64,000 nt of DNA from Dechloromonas sp. CZR5 (GCF_008711155.1 NZ_VUYQ01000001.1:124001-188000), one strand, 5' to 3'. Numbered from the stretch's first letter, positions 26,408 through 36,168 are shown. Notes: a model not told the origin generated them from the sequence alone. Program-made: numbers and translations.

Positions 26408-26791
26408 TTACGCGCGCTGGATCAGTTCGATCTTGTAACCGTCCGGGTCTTCGACGAACGCAATGACCGTGCTGCCGTGCTTCATCGGCCCCGCTTCGCG
26501 CACGACCTTGCCGCCGCGCGCCTTGATTTCGGCGCAGGCGCCCGCCGCATCGGGGACGGCCAGGGCGATGTGGCCGTAGCCATTGCCCAGTTCGTAGTGC
26601 GGCGTATCCCAGTTGTGGGTCAGTTCAAGGACGGCTTCCTTGTCCTCGCTGCCATAGCCGACGAAGGCCAGCGTGAAGCGGCCTTCGGGATAGTCGCTGC
26701 GGCGCAGCAGCTGCATGCCGAGGATTTCGGTGTAGAAGGCGATCGACTTGTCGAGATCGCCGACGCGAATCATGGTGTGGAGGATGCGCAT
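26408..26791 (-). CDS. gloA: Lactoylglutathione lyase (glyoxalase I)
   Basis: Converts the methylglyoxal-glutathione hemithioacetal to lactoylglutathione. 127 residues beginning [20 protein letters not shown], with [20 protein letters not shown], the metal-ligand regions [10 protein letters not shown] and [10 protein letters not shown], and the C-terminal [13 protein letters not shown]. All four metal ligands (His5, Glu, His and Glu) appear present. It lies between the ygjP-like metallopeptidase gene (10 bp away) and the FmdE-like gene. Ordinary length. Confidence 0.95.
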   Translation of the reverse strand: MRILHTMIRVGDLDKSIAFYTEILGMQLLRRSDYPEGRFTLAFVGYGSEDKEAVLELTHNWDTPHYELGNGYGHIALAVPDAAGACAEIKARGGKVVREAGPMKHGSTVIAFVEDPDGYKIELIQRA

Positions 26792-26801
26792 ACGGGTTCC
26801 T

Positions 26802-27521
26802 TTACAGACGGGGGATGATCAGGGCTTGCTGGCGCAGGGCAAGGCGCAGGGCGCGCCAGTCCGGGCAGAGTTGTTCGACGACAGACCAGAAACGCGGGCT
26901 GTGGTTCATTTCCTTGAGGTGGGCGAGCTCGTGGCAGACGACGTAATCGACGACCGGTAGCGGCATGTGGATCAGGCGCCAGTTGAGCGAAATGCCGCCA
27001 TGGTGGCTGCAGCTGCCCCAGCGCGTACGGGCCGACGACAGGCGCAGCGGCGGCACCGGCACGCCCAGCCGGGGCGCATGCACGGCAAGCCGCTCGGTAA
27101 AGATGGTTCGTGCCTTGTCGCGCAGCGCCTTTTCCAGCAGCTGCGCGGGCGGCAGATTGGCGCCGGGATGCAGGTAGATGGTGGTGGGGCCGAATTGCCA
27201 GCGGGCGCGGCCGATCGGGGTGAGGACGATGCGCCATGGCTCGCCGAGAAGCGGCATGGTGGTGCCGTCGGCAATCGGCGGCGCTTCGGGCGGTGTGCGT
27301 TCGCGCCAGGCGGCCAGCTTGTCGAGCACCCACTGGCCATGTTGGCGGATCAGGCTTTCGATATCGCCGAGCCGGGCGCGCGGCGGGGCGCCGACACGCA
27401 GGCCACGGTGGTCGATGGACAGGCCGATGGTTCGCCGTGCGCTGCGCCGCAGTTGGTAGGCGACCGTCTGGTCGCCGATGACAACGCTGCGCGCAGTTTC
27501 AGGTGCGGCTGGCGGCATCCG
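26802..27521 (-). CDS. YgjP-type (DUF45/M48-like) metallopeptidase
   Basis: Zinc metalloprotease fold of about 239 residues from the in-frame ATG at 27521; a longer start at 27581 would extend much further into plsC and is less likely. The zinc motif is [21 protein letters not shown] (HExxH plus the later His in MNHS), and R-W-G-S-C precedes it in [18 protein letters not shown], both hallmarks of YgjP/DUF45. It overlaps the end of plsC by about 20 bp, so the two are translationally linked. Cellular target is unknown. Confidence 0.85.
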   Translation of the reverse strand, partial: RMPPAAPETARSVVIGDQTVAYQLRRSARRTIGLSIDHRGLRVGAPPRARLGDIESLIRQHGQWVLDKLAAWRERTPPEAPPIADGTTMPLLGEPWRIVLTPIGRARWQFGPTTIYLHPGANLPPAQLLEKALRDKARTIFTERLAVHAPRLGVPVPPLRLSSARTRWGSCSHHGGISLNWRLIHMPLPVVDYVVCHELAHLKEMNHSPRFWSVVEQLCPDWRALRLALRQQALIIPRL

Positions 27522-28248
27522 GGTAGCGATGCGGGGAGATGCGGTGCATTTCGCCTTCGATCCAGGCTTCGGCCTTTTCATTGACCTCCGCCTCGGTCAT
27601 GCCGGTGGCGTCGAAGGCAGGGCCGATACTGATGGTGACGGTGCCCGGCTTCTTCAGGAAAGCCTGGCGCGGCCACAACTCGCCGGCATCGTGGGCGATG
27701 GGCACGACCTTGCAGCCGACACGGGTGGCCAGATAGGCGCCGCCCGGCTTGTAGCGCTTCTTCTGGCCTGGCGCCACGCGCGTGCCTTCGGGGAAGAGAA
27801 TGACGTAGAAGCCCTGCTTGAGACGCTCGCGGCCCTGGCTGACAACCTGATCGAGCGCATCCTTGCCGGCGGCACGGTCGATCGAGATCATCTTCATGGC
27901 GGCCAGGCCCCAGCCGACGAACGGCACCTTGAGCAGTTCCTTCTTCAGCACGAAGACACAGTAGGCGCCGGCCGGCACGCAATCCTGCAAGGTCATTGTC
28001 TCCCACGCGGACTGGTGCTTGGAGAGGATGACGCAGGGCTCGGCCGGCATGTTTTCGCGGCCGATGACTTTCGGGCGGATGCCGAGGATGTTCTCGACGC
28101 CGAACTGGGTGCCGAGGCGCCACAGCTTGCCAAAGCGATAGGCCCAGATGCCGCGCAGAAGCGGTCCGGCGATGACCACCAGGGGAGCGGTCAGCACCGA
28201 CCAGACGATGGCGTAGGCCATGAACAGGGTCGAGCGGATGGCGTTCAT
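27499..28248 (-). CDS. plsC: 1-acyl-sn-glycerol-3-phosphate acyltransferase
   Basis: Acylates lysophosphatidic acid to phosphatidic acid. From the ATG at 28248 (4-bp overlap with gmhB stop) the product is 249 residues: an N-terminal membrane helix, then catalytic block I SKHQSAWETMTL, block II region FVGWGLAAMKMISIDR and block III FPEGTRVAPGQKK. Block I reads H-x4-E rather than the textbook H-x4-D, a variant I have seen in other beta- and gammaproteobacterial PlsC-like enzymes. A longer frame reaching 28716 is the antisense-shadow part of gmhB and is not used. Confidence 0.9.
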   Translation of the reverse strand: MNAIRSTLFMAYAIVWSVLTAPLVVIAGPLLRGIWAYRFGKLWRLGTQFGVENILGIRPKVIGRENMPAEPCVILSKHQSAWETMTLQDCVPAGAYCVFVLKKELLKVPFVGWGLAAMKMISIDRAAGKDALDQVVSQGRERLKQGFYVILFPEGTRVAPGQKKRYKPGGAYLATRVGCKVVPIAHDAGELWPRQAFLKKPGTVTISIGPAFDATGMTEAEVNEKAEAWIEGEMHRISPHRYPDAASRT

Positions 28249-28796
28249 TTCTTGGCCTTGGCAAGGATGTGATCGACCGCCGCGGCGAGGTCGGCGAATT
28301 CCAGCGTGCCATCCGGCAGGCCGCCGTCGGCCTTGGTCTTCTCGCCCTTGCCCGACATCACCAGCATGGGCTGGCAGCCGAGCGCGACGCAGGCCTGCAG
28401 GTCGCGCAGCGAGTCGCCGATGGCCGGAACCCCGGTCAGGTCGATATTGAGCGTTTCCGAAATGCGTTTGAACATGCCCGGCTTGGGTTTGCGGCATTCG
28501 CACTTCGAGTCCGCCGCATGCGGGCAGTAGAAGATGGCATCGATCTGGCCGCCGACGGCGACCACCGCCTTGTGCATCTTTTTGTGGATGCTGTTCAGGG
28601 TATCCATGTCGAACAGGCCGCGCCCGACGCCGGACTGGTTGGTCGCGACAACCACGCGGTAGCCGTTCTGCTTCAGCCTGGCGATGGCTTCCAGGCTGCC
28701 CGGGATGGGCTTCCATTCTTCCGGGCTCTTGATGAACTGGGCGGAATCGAAATTGATCACGCCGTCGCGGTCGAGAATGACGAGCTTGGTGGGCAT
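28245..28796 (-). CDS. gmhB: D-glycero-beta-D-manno-heptose-1,7-bisphosphate 7-phosphatase
   Basis: HAD-family phosphatase in ADP-heptose synthesis for the lipopolysaccharide core. 183 residues: nucleophile motif KLVILDRDGVIN, VVATNQSGVGRG, zinc-binding loop CPHAADSKCECRKPKPGM (Cys/His ligands as in GmhB) and the late AIGDSLRDLQACVALG. It overlaps plsC by 4 bp and follows glyS by 15 bp, a conserved block in betaproteobacteria. Complete. Confidence 0.93.
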   Translation of the reverse strand: MPTKLVILDRDGVINFDSAQFIKSPEEWKPIPGSLEAIARLKQNGYRVVVATNQSGVGRGLFDMDTLNSIHKKMHKAVVAVGGQIDAIFYCPHAADSKCECRKPKPGMFKRISETLNIDLTGVPAIGDSLRDLQACVALGCQPMLVMSGKGEKTKADGGLPDGTLEFADLAAAVDHILAKAKK

Positions 28797-28811
28797 GGCG
28801 ACCTCCCCGGG

Positions 28812-30920
28812 TTAGGCGGACAGCTTCGACAAGTCGGCGATCTGGTTCATCGCCGCATGCAGCTTGGCGAGTAGGCCGAGGCGGTTGGCACGCAGGGCCG
28901 GATCGTCGGCATTGACCATCACCCCGTCGAAGAAGGCGTCGACCGGGCTGCGCAGCGCGGCGAGCGCGGTCAGCGATTCGGTGTAGTCGCCGGTGACGAA
29001 GGCGGCATCGGCCTGCGGCACGACCTCGACCAGCGCGTCATGCAGGGTGACTTCGGCTGCTTCCTGGAGCAGGGCGTTGTCGACGACCGCTTGCGGCCAC
29101 AGATCGAGCTTCTTCAGGATGTTGCCGACCCGCTTGTTGGCGGCGGCCAGCGCAGCGGCTTCCGGCAGCGTCGAGAAGGCGCGAACGGCGGCCAGGCGCT
29201 TGGGGATGTCGCCCAGACGCTGTGGGCGCTGCGACAGGACAGCATCGACTTCCTGGGCGGTGTAGCCCTGGTCGCGCAGGTTGCCGGCCAGACGGTCGTA
29301 GATGAAGTCGGCCAGGGCGTTGATGTTGAGCTGGAAGCCCTCGATCCCGTTGAAACGGGCGAAGGTGGCGTCCAGCAGTTGATGCAGCGGCAGGTCGAGA
29401 TCGCCTTCCGCCAGCATGCGGATGACGCCCAGCGCATGGCGGCGCAGCGCAAACGGGTCCCTATCGCCGGTCGGGATCTGGCCAATGCCGAACATGCCGA
29501 CCAGGGTTTCCAGCTTGTCGGCCAGAGCGACGACGGTGCCGACGCGGCCGCGCGGCAGGCTGTCGCCGGCGAAGCGCGGCTTGTAGTGGTCCTCGATGGC
29601 ATCGGCCACGTCGGCGTTCAGGCCGTCGTGCTGGGCGTAGTAGCGGCCCATGATGCCCTGCAGTTCGGGGAATTCGCCGACCATGTCGGTCAGCAGGTCG
29701 GCCTTGGACAGCACGGCGGCCTGTTCGGCCTGCTGCGTCAGCGCGCCGCCGCCGAGGTGCTCGGCAATGGCGCGGGCAATCGCGGCGACGCGCTGCATGC
29801 GCTCGCCCTGGGTGCCCAGCTTGTTGTGATAGACGACCTTGGCCAGGCCGGCGACGCGGGATTCCAGCGACTTCTTGCGGTCCTGGTCGAAAAAGAACTT
29901 GGCGTCGGCCAGGCGCGGACGGACGACGCGCTCGTTGCCGCCGATCACGGCGGAAGCGTCGTCCGGGCTGATGTTGCTGACGACGAGGAACTTGTTGGTC
30001 AGCTTGCCGGCGGCGTCGAGCAGCGGGAAGTACTTCTGGTTCGCCTTCATGGTCAGGATCAGGCATTCCTGCGGCACGGCCAGGAATTCGGCTTCGAACT
30101 GGCCGATCAGCACGTTCGGGCGCTCGACCAGCGCGGTGACTTCATCGAGCAGCGCCTCGTCCTCGATCGGCTTGCCGCCGGCCTTGGCTGCTGCGGCTTC
30201 GAGCTGGTGCACGATCTCGGCGCGGCGCTCGGCGAAGGAGGCAATGACCGAACCATCCTTGAGCAGGGTGGCGGCGTAGCTGTCGGCATCGGCGATCACG
30301 ACCGGATCGACGGCCGCTTCAAAACGGTGTCCCTTGGTGGCGCGACCGGAGTCCATGCCAAGTACGGACACCGGCACCACGTCGGTACCGTGCAGCGTAA
30401 CGAGCGCATGCGCCGGGCGCACGAAATTGACGGTGCTCCAGCCATCGGCCAGCTGGTAGGTCATGACCTTGGGGATGGGCAGCGCGGCCAGTGCGGCCTC
30501 GACGGCCTTCTGCAGGCCTTCGGCCAATGTGGCGCCTTTGGCTTCGCTGTCGTACCAAAGCACCTCGGCCTTGCCGTCGTTTTCACGGCGCAGGCTGGCG
30601 ACGGCGGAAGCGTCGGCGCCGAGGGCACCCAGTTTCTTGAGCAGTGCTGGCGTCGCGTTGCCGTTGGCGTCAAGGCCGACGGCGACCGGCATGAGCTTTT
30701 GCTTGACCTGCGCATTCGGGGCGACCGCTTCGACGTTGGTGATATGCGCGGCGAGGCGGCGCGGCGAAGCGTAAGGGGTGACGGTGCTGTCGCCCAGCAA
30801 CAGGCGGGAGGCGGCAAGGGAGTTGGCCAGCGCGGCGGAAAAGGCTTCGCCCAGCTTTTTCAGCGCCTTGGGCGGCAGTTCTTCAACGAACAGTTCGACG
30901 AGGAGGTTCTTGGCGGTCAT
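28812..30920 (-). CDS. glyS: Glycyl-tRNA synthetase beta subunit
   Basis: tRNA-binding subunit of the bacterial alpha2-beta2 glycyl-tRNA synthetase. The ATG at 30920 gives 702 residues beginning MTAKNLLVELFVEELPPKAL, the standard start. Internal family sequences include SPRRLAAHI, FVRPAHALVTLHG, ECLILTMKANQKYFPLLDA and FAGDSLPRGRVGTVVALADKL. It starts 2 bp after the glyQ stop. The large plus-strand frame over this region is an artefact. Confidence 0.96.
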   Translation of the reverse strand: MTAKNLLVELFVEELPPKALKKLGEAFSAALANSLAASRLLLGDSTVTPYASPRRLAAHITNVEAVAPNAQVKQKLMPVAVGLDANGNATPALLKKLGALGADASAVASLRRENDGKAEVLWYDSEAKGATLAEGLQKAVEAALAALPIPKVMTYQLADGWSTVNFVRPAHALVTLHGTDVVPVSVLGMDSGRATKGHRFEAAVDPVVIADADSYAATLLKDGSVIASFAERRAEIVHQLEAAAAKAGGKPIEDEALLDEVTALVERPNVLIGQFEAEFLAVPQECLILTMKANQKYFPLLDAAGKLTNKFLVVSNISPDDASAVIGGNERVVRPRLADAKFFFDQDRKKSLESRVAGLAKVVYHNKLGTQGERMQRVAAIARAIAEHLGGGALTQQAEQAAVLSKADLLTDMVGEFPELQGIMGRYYAQHDGLNADVADAIEDHYKPRFAGDSLPRGRVGTVVALADKLETLVGMFGIGQIPTGDRDPFALRRHALGVIRMLAEGDLDLPLHQLLDATFARFNGIEGFQLNINALADFIYDRLAGNLRDQGYTAQEVDAVLSQRPQRLGDIPKRLAAVRAFSTLPEAAALAAANKRVGNILKKLDLWPQAVVDNALLQEAAEVTLHDALVEVVPQADAAFVTGDYTESLTALAALRSPVDAFFDGVMVNADDPALRANRLGLLAKLHAAMNQIADLSKLSA

Positions 30921-30922
30921 GA

Positions 30923-31867
30923 TCAGGCTGCTTTCTTGGCGTTCTGTTCTTCGAGCTTGGCCAGCACTTCGGCGGCCCATTCCTTCGGCGCCATCGGGAA
31001 GCCGAGGCGGGCGCGGGAGTCGAGGTAGGCTTGCGCCACGGCACGGGCCAGATTGCGGATGCGGCCGATGTAGGCAGCGCGCTCGGTCACCGAGATGGCG
31101 CCGCGGGCGTCGAGCAGGTTGAAGGTGTGGGCGGCCTTGAGCACCTGTTCGTAGGCGGGCAGCGCCAGCTGGGCGCCCATCAGGTGCTGGGCCTGCTTTT
31201 CGTGCGCGCCGAAGGCGTGGAACAGGAAATCCACGTCGGAGTGCTCGAAGTTGTAGGTCGATTGCTCGACTTCGTTCTGGTGATAGACATCACCGTAGGT
31301 CAGGCCGTCGGTCCACACGAGGTCGTACACGTTCTCGACACCCTGCAGGTACATGGCGAGGCGTTCGATGCCGTAGGTGATTTCGCCGGTGATCGGCTTG
31401 CAGTCGATGCCGCCGACCTGCTGGAAGTAGGTGAATTGGGTGACTTCCATGCCGTTCATCCAGACTTCCCAGCCCAGGCCCCAGGCGCCCAGCGTCGGGT
31501 TTTCCCAGTCGTCCTCGACGAAACGCACGTCGTTCTTCTTCAGGTCGAAACCGAGAGCCTCCAGCGAACCGAGGTAGAGCTCGAGGATGTTGTCCGGCGC
31601 CGGCTTGAGCACGACCTGGTACTGGTAGTAGTGCTGCATGCGGTTCGGGTTCTCGCCGTAGCGGCCATCCTTGGGGCGGCGCGAGGGCTGCACGTAGGCA
31701 GCCTTCCAGGGTTCCGGGCCGATGGCGCGCAGGAAGGTCGCGGTGTGGCTGGTGCCGGCGCCGACTTCCATGTCGTACGGCTGGAGCAGGGCGCAGCCCT
31801 TGTCGCCCCAGTATTGCTGGAGACGCAGGATGATCTCTTGGAACGTGGGTTTCTTGCTGGTGGTCAT
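30923..31867 (-). CDS. glyQ: Glycyl-tRNA synthetase alpha subunit
   Basis: Catalytic subunit that activates glycine. The chosen ATG at 31867 gives 314 residues beginning [20 protein letters not shown]; the longer open frame to 32569 is not used because this is the conserved family start. Landmarks: [58 protein letters not shown] and [12 protein letters not shown]. It heads the glyQ-glyS-gmhB-plsC operon and is divergent from the TetR regulator. Confidence 0.97.
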   Translation of the reverse strand: MTTSKKPTFQEIILRLQQYWGDKGCALLQPYDMEVGAGTSHTATFLRAIGPEPWKAAYVQPSRRPKDGRYGENPNRMQHYYQYQVVLKPAPDNILELYLGSLEALGFDLKKNDVRFVEDDWENPTLGAWGLGWEVWMNGMEVTQFTYFQQVGGIDCKPITGEITYGIERLAMYLQGVENVYDLVWTDGLTYGDVYHQNEVEQSTYNFEHSDVDFLFHAFGAHEKQAQHLMGAQLALPAYEQVLKAAHTFNLLDARGAISVTERAAYIGRIRNLARAVAQAYLDSRARLGFPMAPKEWAAEVLAKLEEQNAKKAA

Positions 31868-31954
31868 GGGACGCACTCGGTCTTGATTCGAAACCCTCGA
31901 TTTTACTTGCTTTTCCCGGCTATGTTCAGGGCTTCGCCCGCGCTTGCAAAATAG

Positions 31955-31983
31955 TGAACGACGTTCAATAATTAACGACGTTA
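31955..31983. promoter_or_regulatory. Paired palindromes, probable TetR operator
   Basis: Two odd palindromes centred on A, TGAACGACGTTCA (31955-31967) and TAACGACGTTA (31973-31983), share the core AACGACGTT and lie 17 bp apart. They stand 59 bp before the TetR start in the glyQ-tetR divergent gap. The form and position fit an autoregulatory TetR-family operator. Confidence 0.65.
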
Positions 31984-32041
31984 TGAAATTGTGGCGATGG
32001 CGATCGTCGTCGCACCGATGTTCAGGAAAGGAGTCGTCAGC

Positions 32042-32674
32042 ATGGCGAAGCAGGTCAACACGAGCGTCGATCTTCCGGCCGAAGCCGGCCGTCGCGAACG
32101 CAAGCGCTTGCAGCAACTCGATCATCTGGCCGATACCGCGTGGGCATTGTTCGAGATCGAGGGCTTCGAGGCGGTGACCATGGAGCGCATCGCGACGGCG
32201 GCCGATGTCTCCAAGGTCACGCTGTACCGGCACTTCCCGGTCAAGGAGGCCTTGCTGCGCCATGTCTTTCACGGTGAATTGCGCGAGGCCTGGGCGGCCA
32301 TCCAGCCGGAACTGGCGCAGGCGGCAGCCGGGCGGGCGCGACTGGCGCGCTTTCTCGAACTGCAGGCGGCGTGGTGCGAGAGCCGACGAAATTTTTTGCT
32401 GCCCTACGTCCGTTATCGCCTGGCCGATCATCGTCTGCCCGCCGACGGGCGCGAACGCAGCGGCATGGACCTGATCTTCGCCGAGCTGATCGCGCAGGGC
32501 CAGGCGGTAGGCGACTTCCGCGCCGATCTGCCGGCCTCCGTGCTGGCGATGCACTTCCAATTCGCCCACCTGGCCACCCTGTTGCGCTGCCTGAGCGACG
32601 AACGGCTATCGTTGGCCGCCGAGTTCGTCACCATGCTCGATCTGGTCTGCAACGGCTTGGGAGGGCGGCGATGA
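32042..32674 (+). CDS. TetR/AcrR-family transcriptional regulator
   Basis: 210-residue repressor. The N-terminal helix-turn-helix domain reads [42 protein letters not shown], the TetR signature; the C-terminal part is a helical ligand domain with no recognisable ligand clue. The ATG at 32042 follows AAGGAG with proper spacing and is preferred over 31991. It overlaps the following phosphotransferase gene by ATGA (4 bp), so the two are co-expressed, and a paired palindrome lies upstream. Most likely represses its own operon until an effector binds. Confidence 0.9.
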   Translation: MAKQVNTSVDLPAEAGRRERKRLQQLDHLADTAWALFEIEGFEAVTMERIATAADVSKVTLYRHFPVKEALLRHVFHGELREAWAAIQPELAQAAAGRARLARFLELQAAWCESRRNFLLPYVRYRLADHRLPADGRERSGMDLIFAELIAQGQAVGDFRADLPASVLAMHFQFAHLATLLRCLSDERLSLAAEFVTMLDLVCNGLGGRR

Positions 32675-35247
32675 TCAGCGAATATGCCTTGGTTTCGGCT
32701 GGCGAAACATCGCTGACTACGCCGGAACAGGTCGGCGGGAAGGGTTGGCGACTCGGGCAATTAAGGCGCTACGGCCTGCCGGTGCCCGATTTCTTCGTCA
32801 TTCCCGCCGCGTGGAGCCGGCAGCGGAACGATGGCGTGGCGCCTGCCTTGCTCCAGCAATTGCAGGACGAACTGGCTGCCCGCGGCTGGCAGCAAACGGC
32901 GCTTGCCGTACGGTCGTCGGCTGTCGGTGAGGATGCGGCAAATGCCTCCTTTGCCGGGATCTATCGTTCCTGCCTGAATGTGACCGGCGCATCGGCGCTG
33001 GTCCACGCGGTGGCCGACGTATGGAGCTCTCTCGATACGCCGACGGCCGCCGCCTATCGTCAGCGTTTGCAGATTCAAGGCGAGCCGGTGATGGCGGTGG
33101 TCGTCATGCCGCTGCTCGCTGCCCAGGCGTCGGGCATCGGCTTCACCTGCGACCCGATCAGCGGCCGTGACGACCGTATCGTCGTCCATGCCCACTGGGG
33201 GCTCGGTGAAACGCTGGTTGGCGGCGAAGCGGCCGGCGACGAGTATGTGTTTGCCGAAGATTCGACCGATACCTGGCGCCTGATCGAATCCCGCTCGGGC
33301 AGCAAGGCGGCGATGTCCGTCCCGGCACCCGGAGGCGGCACGCAGCGGCTCGCGGTTCCTGCTGAACGGGCGGCGGCCCGGGTACTGGAGAATGTGCGGG
33401 CCGAATTACTGGCGGCGTTGCTGCGCGATGCGGCGTTGGCCTGCGATTTCGTCGAGCCTTTCTACGACCTCGAATGGGTGTGGGATGGCGGGCAATTCTG
33501 GCTGACCCAGGCGCGGCCCGTGACCCGGCGGCCGCACTATACCTACCCCAGCTTGCGCCAGCAGCCGGCGATCTGGACGCGTGGCAATACCTGCGAAGTG
33601 GTGCCCGAGCCCTTGCAGGCGATGGACTGGAATTTCTCTCGCCGCGGCTGCAACGACCTGCTCGAGCAGGGCTGGAAGCTGGCCGGCTACCCGCTGTTGC
33701 CCGGCGTGCAGCGTGCCGGGCTGTTCGACGGCAGGCTCTACCTCGAAGCATCGATCATGCAGTGGGAGGCCTGGGACGGCATCGGCCTGCCGCCCGAGCG
33801 TATCAATGCCCTGATGGGCGGCCACCAGCCGGTCATCGCCACGGCACTGCCGACCTGGCGCCAGCGCTTGGCGAGGGGCGCCAACACGCTGCGCTACCTA
33901 CGCCATGCCCCGGCCATGGGGCGCCGCGGCGATGCAGAGGTGGCCGAGGCGCTGGCCGTTGCCCGCGAGTTGCGCAATGCACCCTTGCCGGAAAGCAATG
34001 CCGATATCACGGCATTGCTTCATCGCCTGCTCCGGCCGGCCCGCGAATTTGTCGGCATGTTCTTCCTGCAAGGCTCGGGCGGCAGCAGTTTGAGCTTGCT
34101 GCTCGATACGCTGGAGCGGGCCTTCCCCGGCGAGAGTGCGGCCATCGGCTCGGCGCTGCTGGCCGGCGGCGAGCCGAGCGTGACGGCGCAGCAGGGGTAC
34201 GCGCTGCTCGAACTGGCCCGCCTGTCCAAGTCGGTGGCGCCCGGAAAGTCGTGGCTGGACGATCCGTGCTTTGCCGGGGCTTTTGCGGCCTTCCTGGATC
34301 AATACGGGCATCGCGGTCACTACGAAACCTATCTGCGCAGCCCGCGTTGGCATGAGCAGCCCGAGCGCCTGCTCGAACAGCTGCCGGCCTTGGCCGAGGT
34401 CGATGCTCAGGCGATGCGCACCCGGCAGCAAGCCGCGGCCGCAGCGGCGTGGGAGCGCATCCGTCGTGAGTTGCCGTTCTGGTACCGGCCCCTGCTGCGC
34501 GCCCAGGTCAAGGCTGCGAATCGCGACAGCAATCGGCGCGAGGCGGCGCGCAGCGCGATCGTTTCGTTGCTGTCGGCCGGCCGGCGTCTGTGGCTGCTGA
34601 TTGGTGAGCGGCTGGTCGGCGAGAAGGCGCTCGACCGGCCCGGCGATATCTTTCATCTGATGCCCGGCGAGGTAGAGCGCTATGCTCTGGGCAGCCTGCC
34701 CCTGGCCGGGCTGCGCGCCCGTGTGGCGGATCGCGGGGCGCTGTTTGACCGTTGGCAGGCGACCGAGCCGCGCGAATGGCTGGCGCTGGTGCCGCACGGA
34801 CAAACGGCGCAGGTGCCGCAAGCGATGGAGGCGCGATCGGTGAGACCGGGCGACGGGCGAGTGTTCCGTGGCGTCGCCACCGGCACCGGCGTGGTACGGG
34901 GCAGGGTCCGCCGCCTGCGCCATCCGTCCGAAGGGCTGGCCCTGCAGCCCGGCGAGATTCTCGTCGCGCCATCCACCGATCCCGGCTGGACGCCCTTGTT
35001 CCTCAAGGCTGGCGGACTGGTCGTCGAAACCGGTGGCTACCTGTCGCACGGCGCCATCGTTGCGCGCGAATTCGGGTTGCCGGCGGTGGTTAACCTGCCG
35101 GGCATTCTGGCGATACTCGAAGACGGTGACGAGGTTGAAGTGAACGGCTTGCAGGGAACGGTAAGCCGACTGTCGTGTTGTCGCGACGCAACATCCAATT
35201 CGTTAGATGAAAGGGGTTTGGTTGACCTAGATCAACTAAATCAATAA
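32671..35247 (+). CDS. PEP/pyruvate-binding phosphotransferase with rifampin-phosphotransferase layout
   Basis: 858 residues with an N-terminal ATP-grasp (PPDK_N) domain: GGKGWRLGQLRRYGLPVPDF, AVRSSAVGEDAANASFAGIY and LTQARPVTRR near residue 285. A central region of about 400 residues (WTRGNTCEVVPEPLQAMDW onward) replaces the PEP-synthase PEP domain, and the C-terminus is a swivelling His domain, with catalytic His793 in GGYLSHGAIVAREFG. This ATP-domain/acceptor-domain/His-domain order and the size fit rifampin phosphotransferase and its relatives, not PEP synthase (about 790 with a C-terminal PEP barrel). Substrate is unproven. Coupled to the TetR gene by a 4-bp overlap. The last 25 residues are an unusual tail. 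Confidence 0.85.
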   Translation: MISEYALVSAGETSLTTPEQVGGKGWRLGQLRRYGLPVPDFFVIPAAWSRQRNDGVAPALLQQLQDELAARGWQQTALAVRSSAVGEDAANASFAGIYRSCLNVTGASALVHAVADVWSSLDTPTAAAYRQRLQIQGEPVMAVVVMPLLAAQASGIGFTCDPISGRDDRIVVHAHWGLGETLVGGEAAGDEYVFAEDSTDTWRLIESRSGSKAAMSVPAPGGGTQRLAVPAERAAARVLENVRAELLAALLRDAALACDFVEPFYDLEWVWDGGQFWLTQARPVTRRPHYTYPSLRQQPAIWTRGNTCEVVPEPLQAMDWNFSRRGCNDLLEQGWKLAGYPLLPGVQRAGLFDGRLYLEASIMQWEAWDGIGLPPERINALMGGHQPVIATALPTWRQRLARGANTLRYLRHAPAMGRRGDAEVAEALAVARELRNAPLPESNADITALLHRLLRPAREFVGMFFLQGSGGSSLSLLLDTLERAFPGESAAIGSALLAGGEPSVTAQQGYALLELARLSKSVAPGKSWLDDPCFAGAFAAFLDQYGHRGHYETYLRSPRWHEQPERLLEQLPALAEVDAQAMRTRQQAAAAAAWERIRRELPFWYRPLLRAQVKAANRDSNRREAARSAIVSLLSAGRRLWLLIGERLVGEKALDRPGDIFHLMPGEVERYALGSLPLAGLRARVADRGALFDRWQATEPREWLALVPHGQTAQVPQAMEARSVRPGDGRVFRGVATGTGVVRGRVRRLRHPSEGLALQPGEILVAPSTDPGWTPLFLKAGGLVVETGGYLSHGAIVAREFGLPAVVNLPGILAILEDGDEVEVNGLQGTVSRLSCCRDATSNSLDERGLVDLDQLNQ
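35222..35235. promoter_or_regulatory. FNR/Anr-type box near the 3' end of the phosphotransferase gene
   Basis: TTGACCTAGATCAA matches the FNR/Anr consensus TTGAT-N4-ATCAA with one change in the left half. It is inside the last codons of the PEP-utilising gene and 177 bp before the lytic transglycosylase start. The same TTGAC-N4-ATCAA form occurs before napD and mraZ. Confidence 0.45.
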
Positions 35248-35255
35248 ACTGGGTT

Positions 35256-35274
35256 GATGTTGCGGTGCAACATC
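35256..35274 (+). terminator. Hairpin after the phosphotransferase gene
   Basis: Perfect 8-bp stem GATGTTGC / GCAACATC with a 3-nt loop, 9 bp after the stop codon. No T-run follows, so termination may be Rho-dependent or the hairpin may stabilise the 3' end. Confidence 0.4.
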
Positions 35275-35411
35275 GGCTACGCGGCGCCTGTTTTCTCCTG
35301 GCCTCGCTTTCGGGAAACCTTCCCTCCTCTTGCTTCCCGCCGATGTCGTGCCCCCCTGTAACCGTTCGCTGCGAGGTCGTTTTTCGCAGTGGCAACAGTC
35401 AAGGAGGTCGC

Positions 35412-36098
35412 ATGAACGCTACGACCCTTACTTCGCCTTCCCTGCAGCGTGTTTCCGCGCTGGTGATGGTGGTTTTCCAAAAATTGCTGATGGCTGCCGG
35501 CGTGGTTTTCATTGCCGGGGTGATCGGCATCCAGAGCGGATTCATCGGCCCCGACGTGCCCTTGATCCAGAAATTGTGGCCGGCCGAAGAAGTGCTGGTC
35601 GACGAAGTCGATGTGGTCGAGGCTGATGAAGATGCCTCTGCCGAGGTGCTGGCGCCGCGTCTGCGTGGTGCCATGGACTACGTGACCCGCCGCTACAAGG
35701 TCTCCACCGAGGCGGTGCAGCCCATTTTCGCGACGGCGCAGGCCATCGGTCGGGAACTGCACATCGACCCGCTGCTGATCATCGCCGTCATTGGCGTCGA
35801 GTCGGGGTTCAACCCCTTCTCGCAAAGCGTCTTTGGCGCCCAAGGGCTGATGCAGGTGGTGCCGCGCTTCCATCAGGACAAGCTGCCGGAGGAGAGTGCT
35901 TCCTTCCTCGATCCGGTTACCAATGTCCAGATCGGGGCGCGGGTGCTGAAAGAGTCCATTCGCCGGCAGGGTGGCCTGGAAGAAGGCTTGCAGCAATTCG
36001 GCGGTGCCCTCGGCGATGCCGGCCGGCGTTATGCCGGCAAGGTGCTGGCCGAGCGTCAGCGTCTGGAGCAGGCGGCACAGCGTTTGCGCGCTGCCTGA
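35412..36098 (+). CDS. Membrane-anchored lytic transglycosylase
   Basis: 228-residue SLT-type peptidoglycan lyase. One N-terminal membrane helix (about residues 18-40) anchors it, then an acidic linker (VDEVDVVEADEDASAE), then the catalytic domain: HIDPLLIIAVIGVESGFNPFSQSVFGAQGLMQV contains the catalytic Glu in VES and the AxGLMQ motif. Start chosen at 35412 after AGGAGG. The acidic linker is unusually dense. It is preceded by an FNR/Anr-like box and a hairpin, but is otherwise monocistronic, with msrA following at 71 bp. Confidence 0.85.
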   Translation: MNATTLTSPSLQRVSALVMVVFQKLLMAAGVVFIAGVIGIQSGFIGPDVPLIQKLWPAEEVLVDEVDVVEADEDASAEVLAPRLRGAMDYVTRRYKVSTEAVQPIFATAQAIGRELHIDPLLIIAVIGVESGFNPFSQSVFGAQGLMQVVPRFHQDKLPEESASFLDPVTNVQIGARVLKESIRRQGGLEEGLQQFGGALGDAGRRYAGKVLAERQRLEQAAQRLRAA

Positions 36099-36168
36099 TA
36101 CCCCGTCGGTCGCGGGAACTCCTTCGGCGCAGCAAGGTCGGAGCAGCATCCCCACGATACGTAGAGCC

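Noticed and set aside
29040..31028. 662-residue plus-strand frame opposite glyS
   Set aside because: Antisense of a conserved tRNA synthetase gene; no domain visible.
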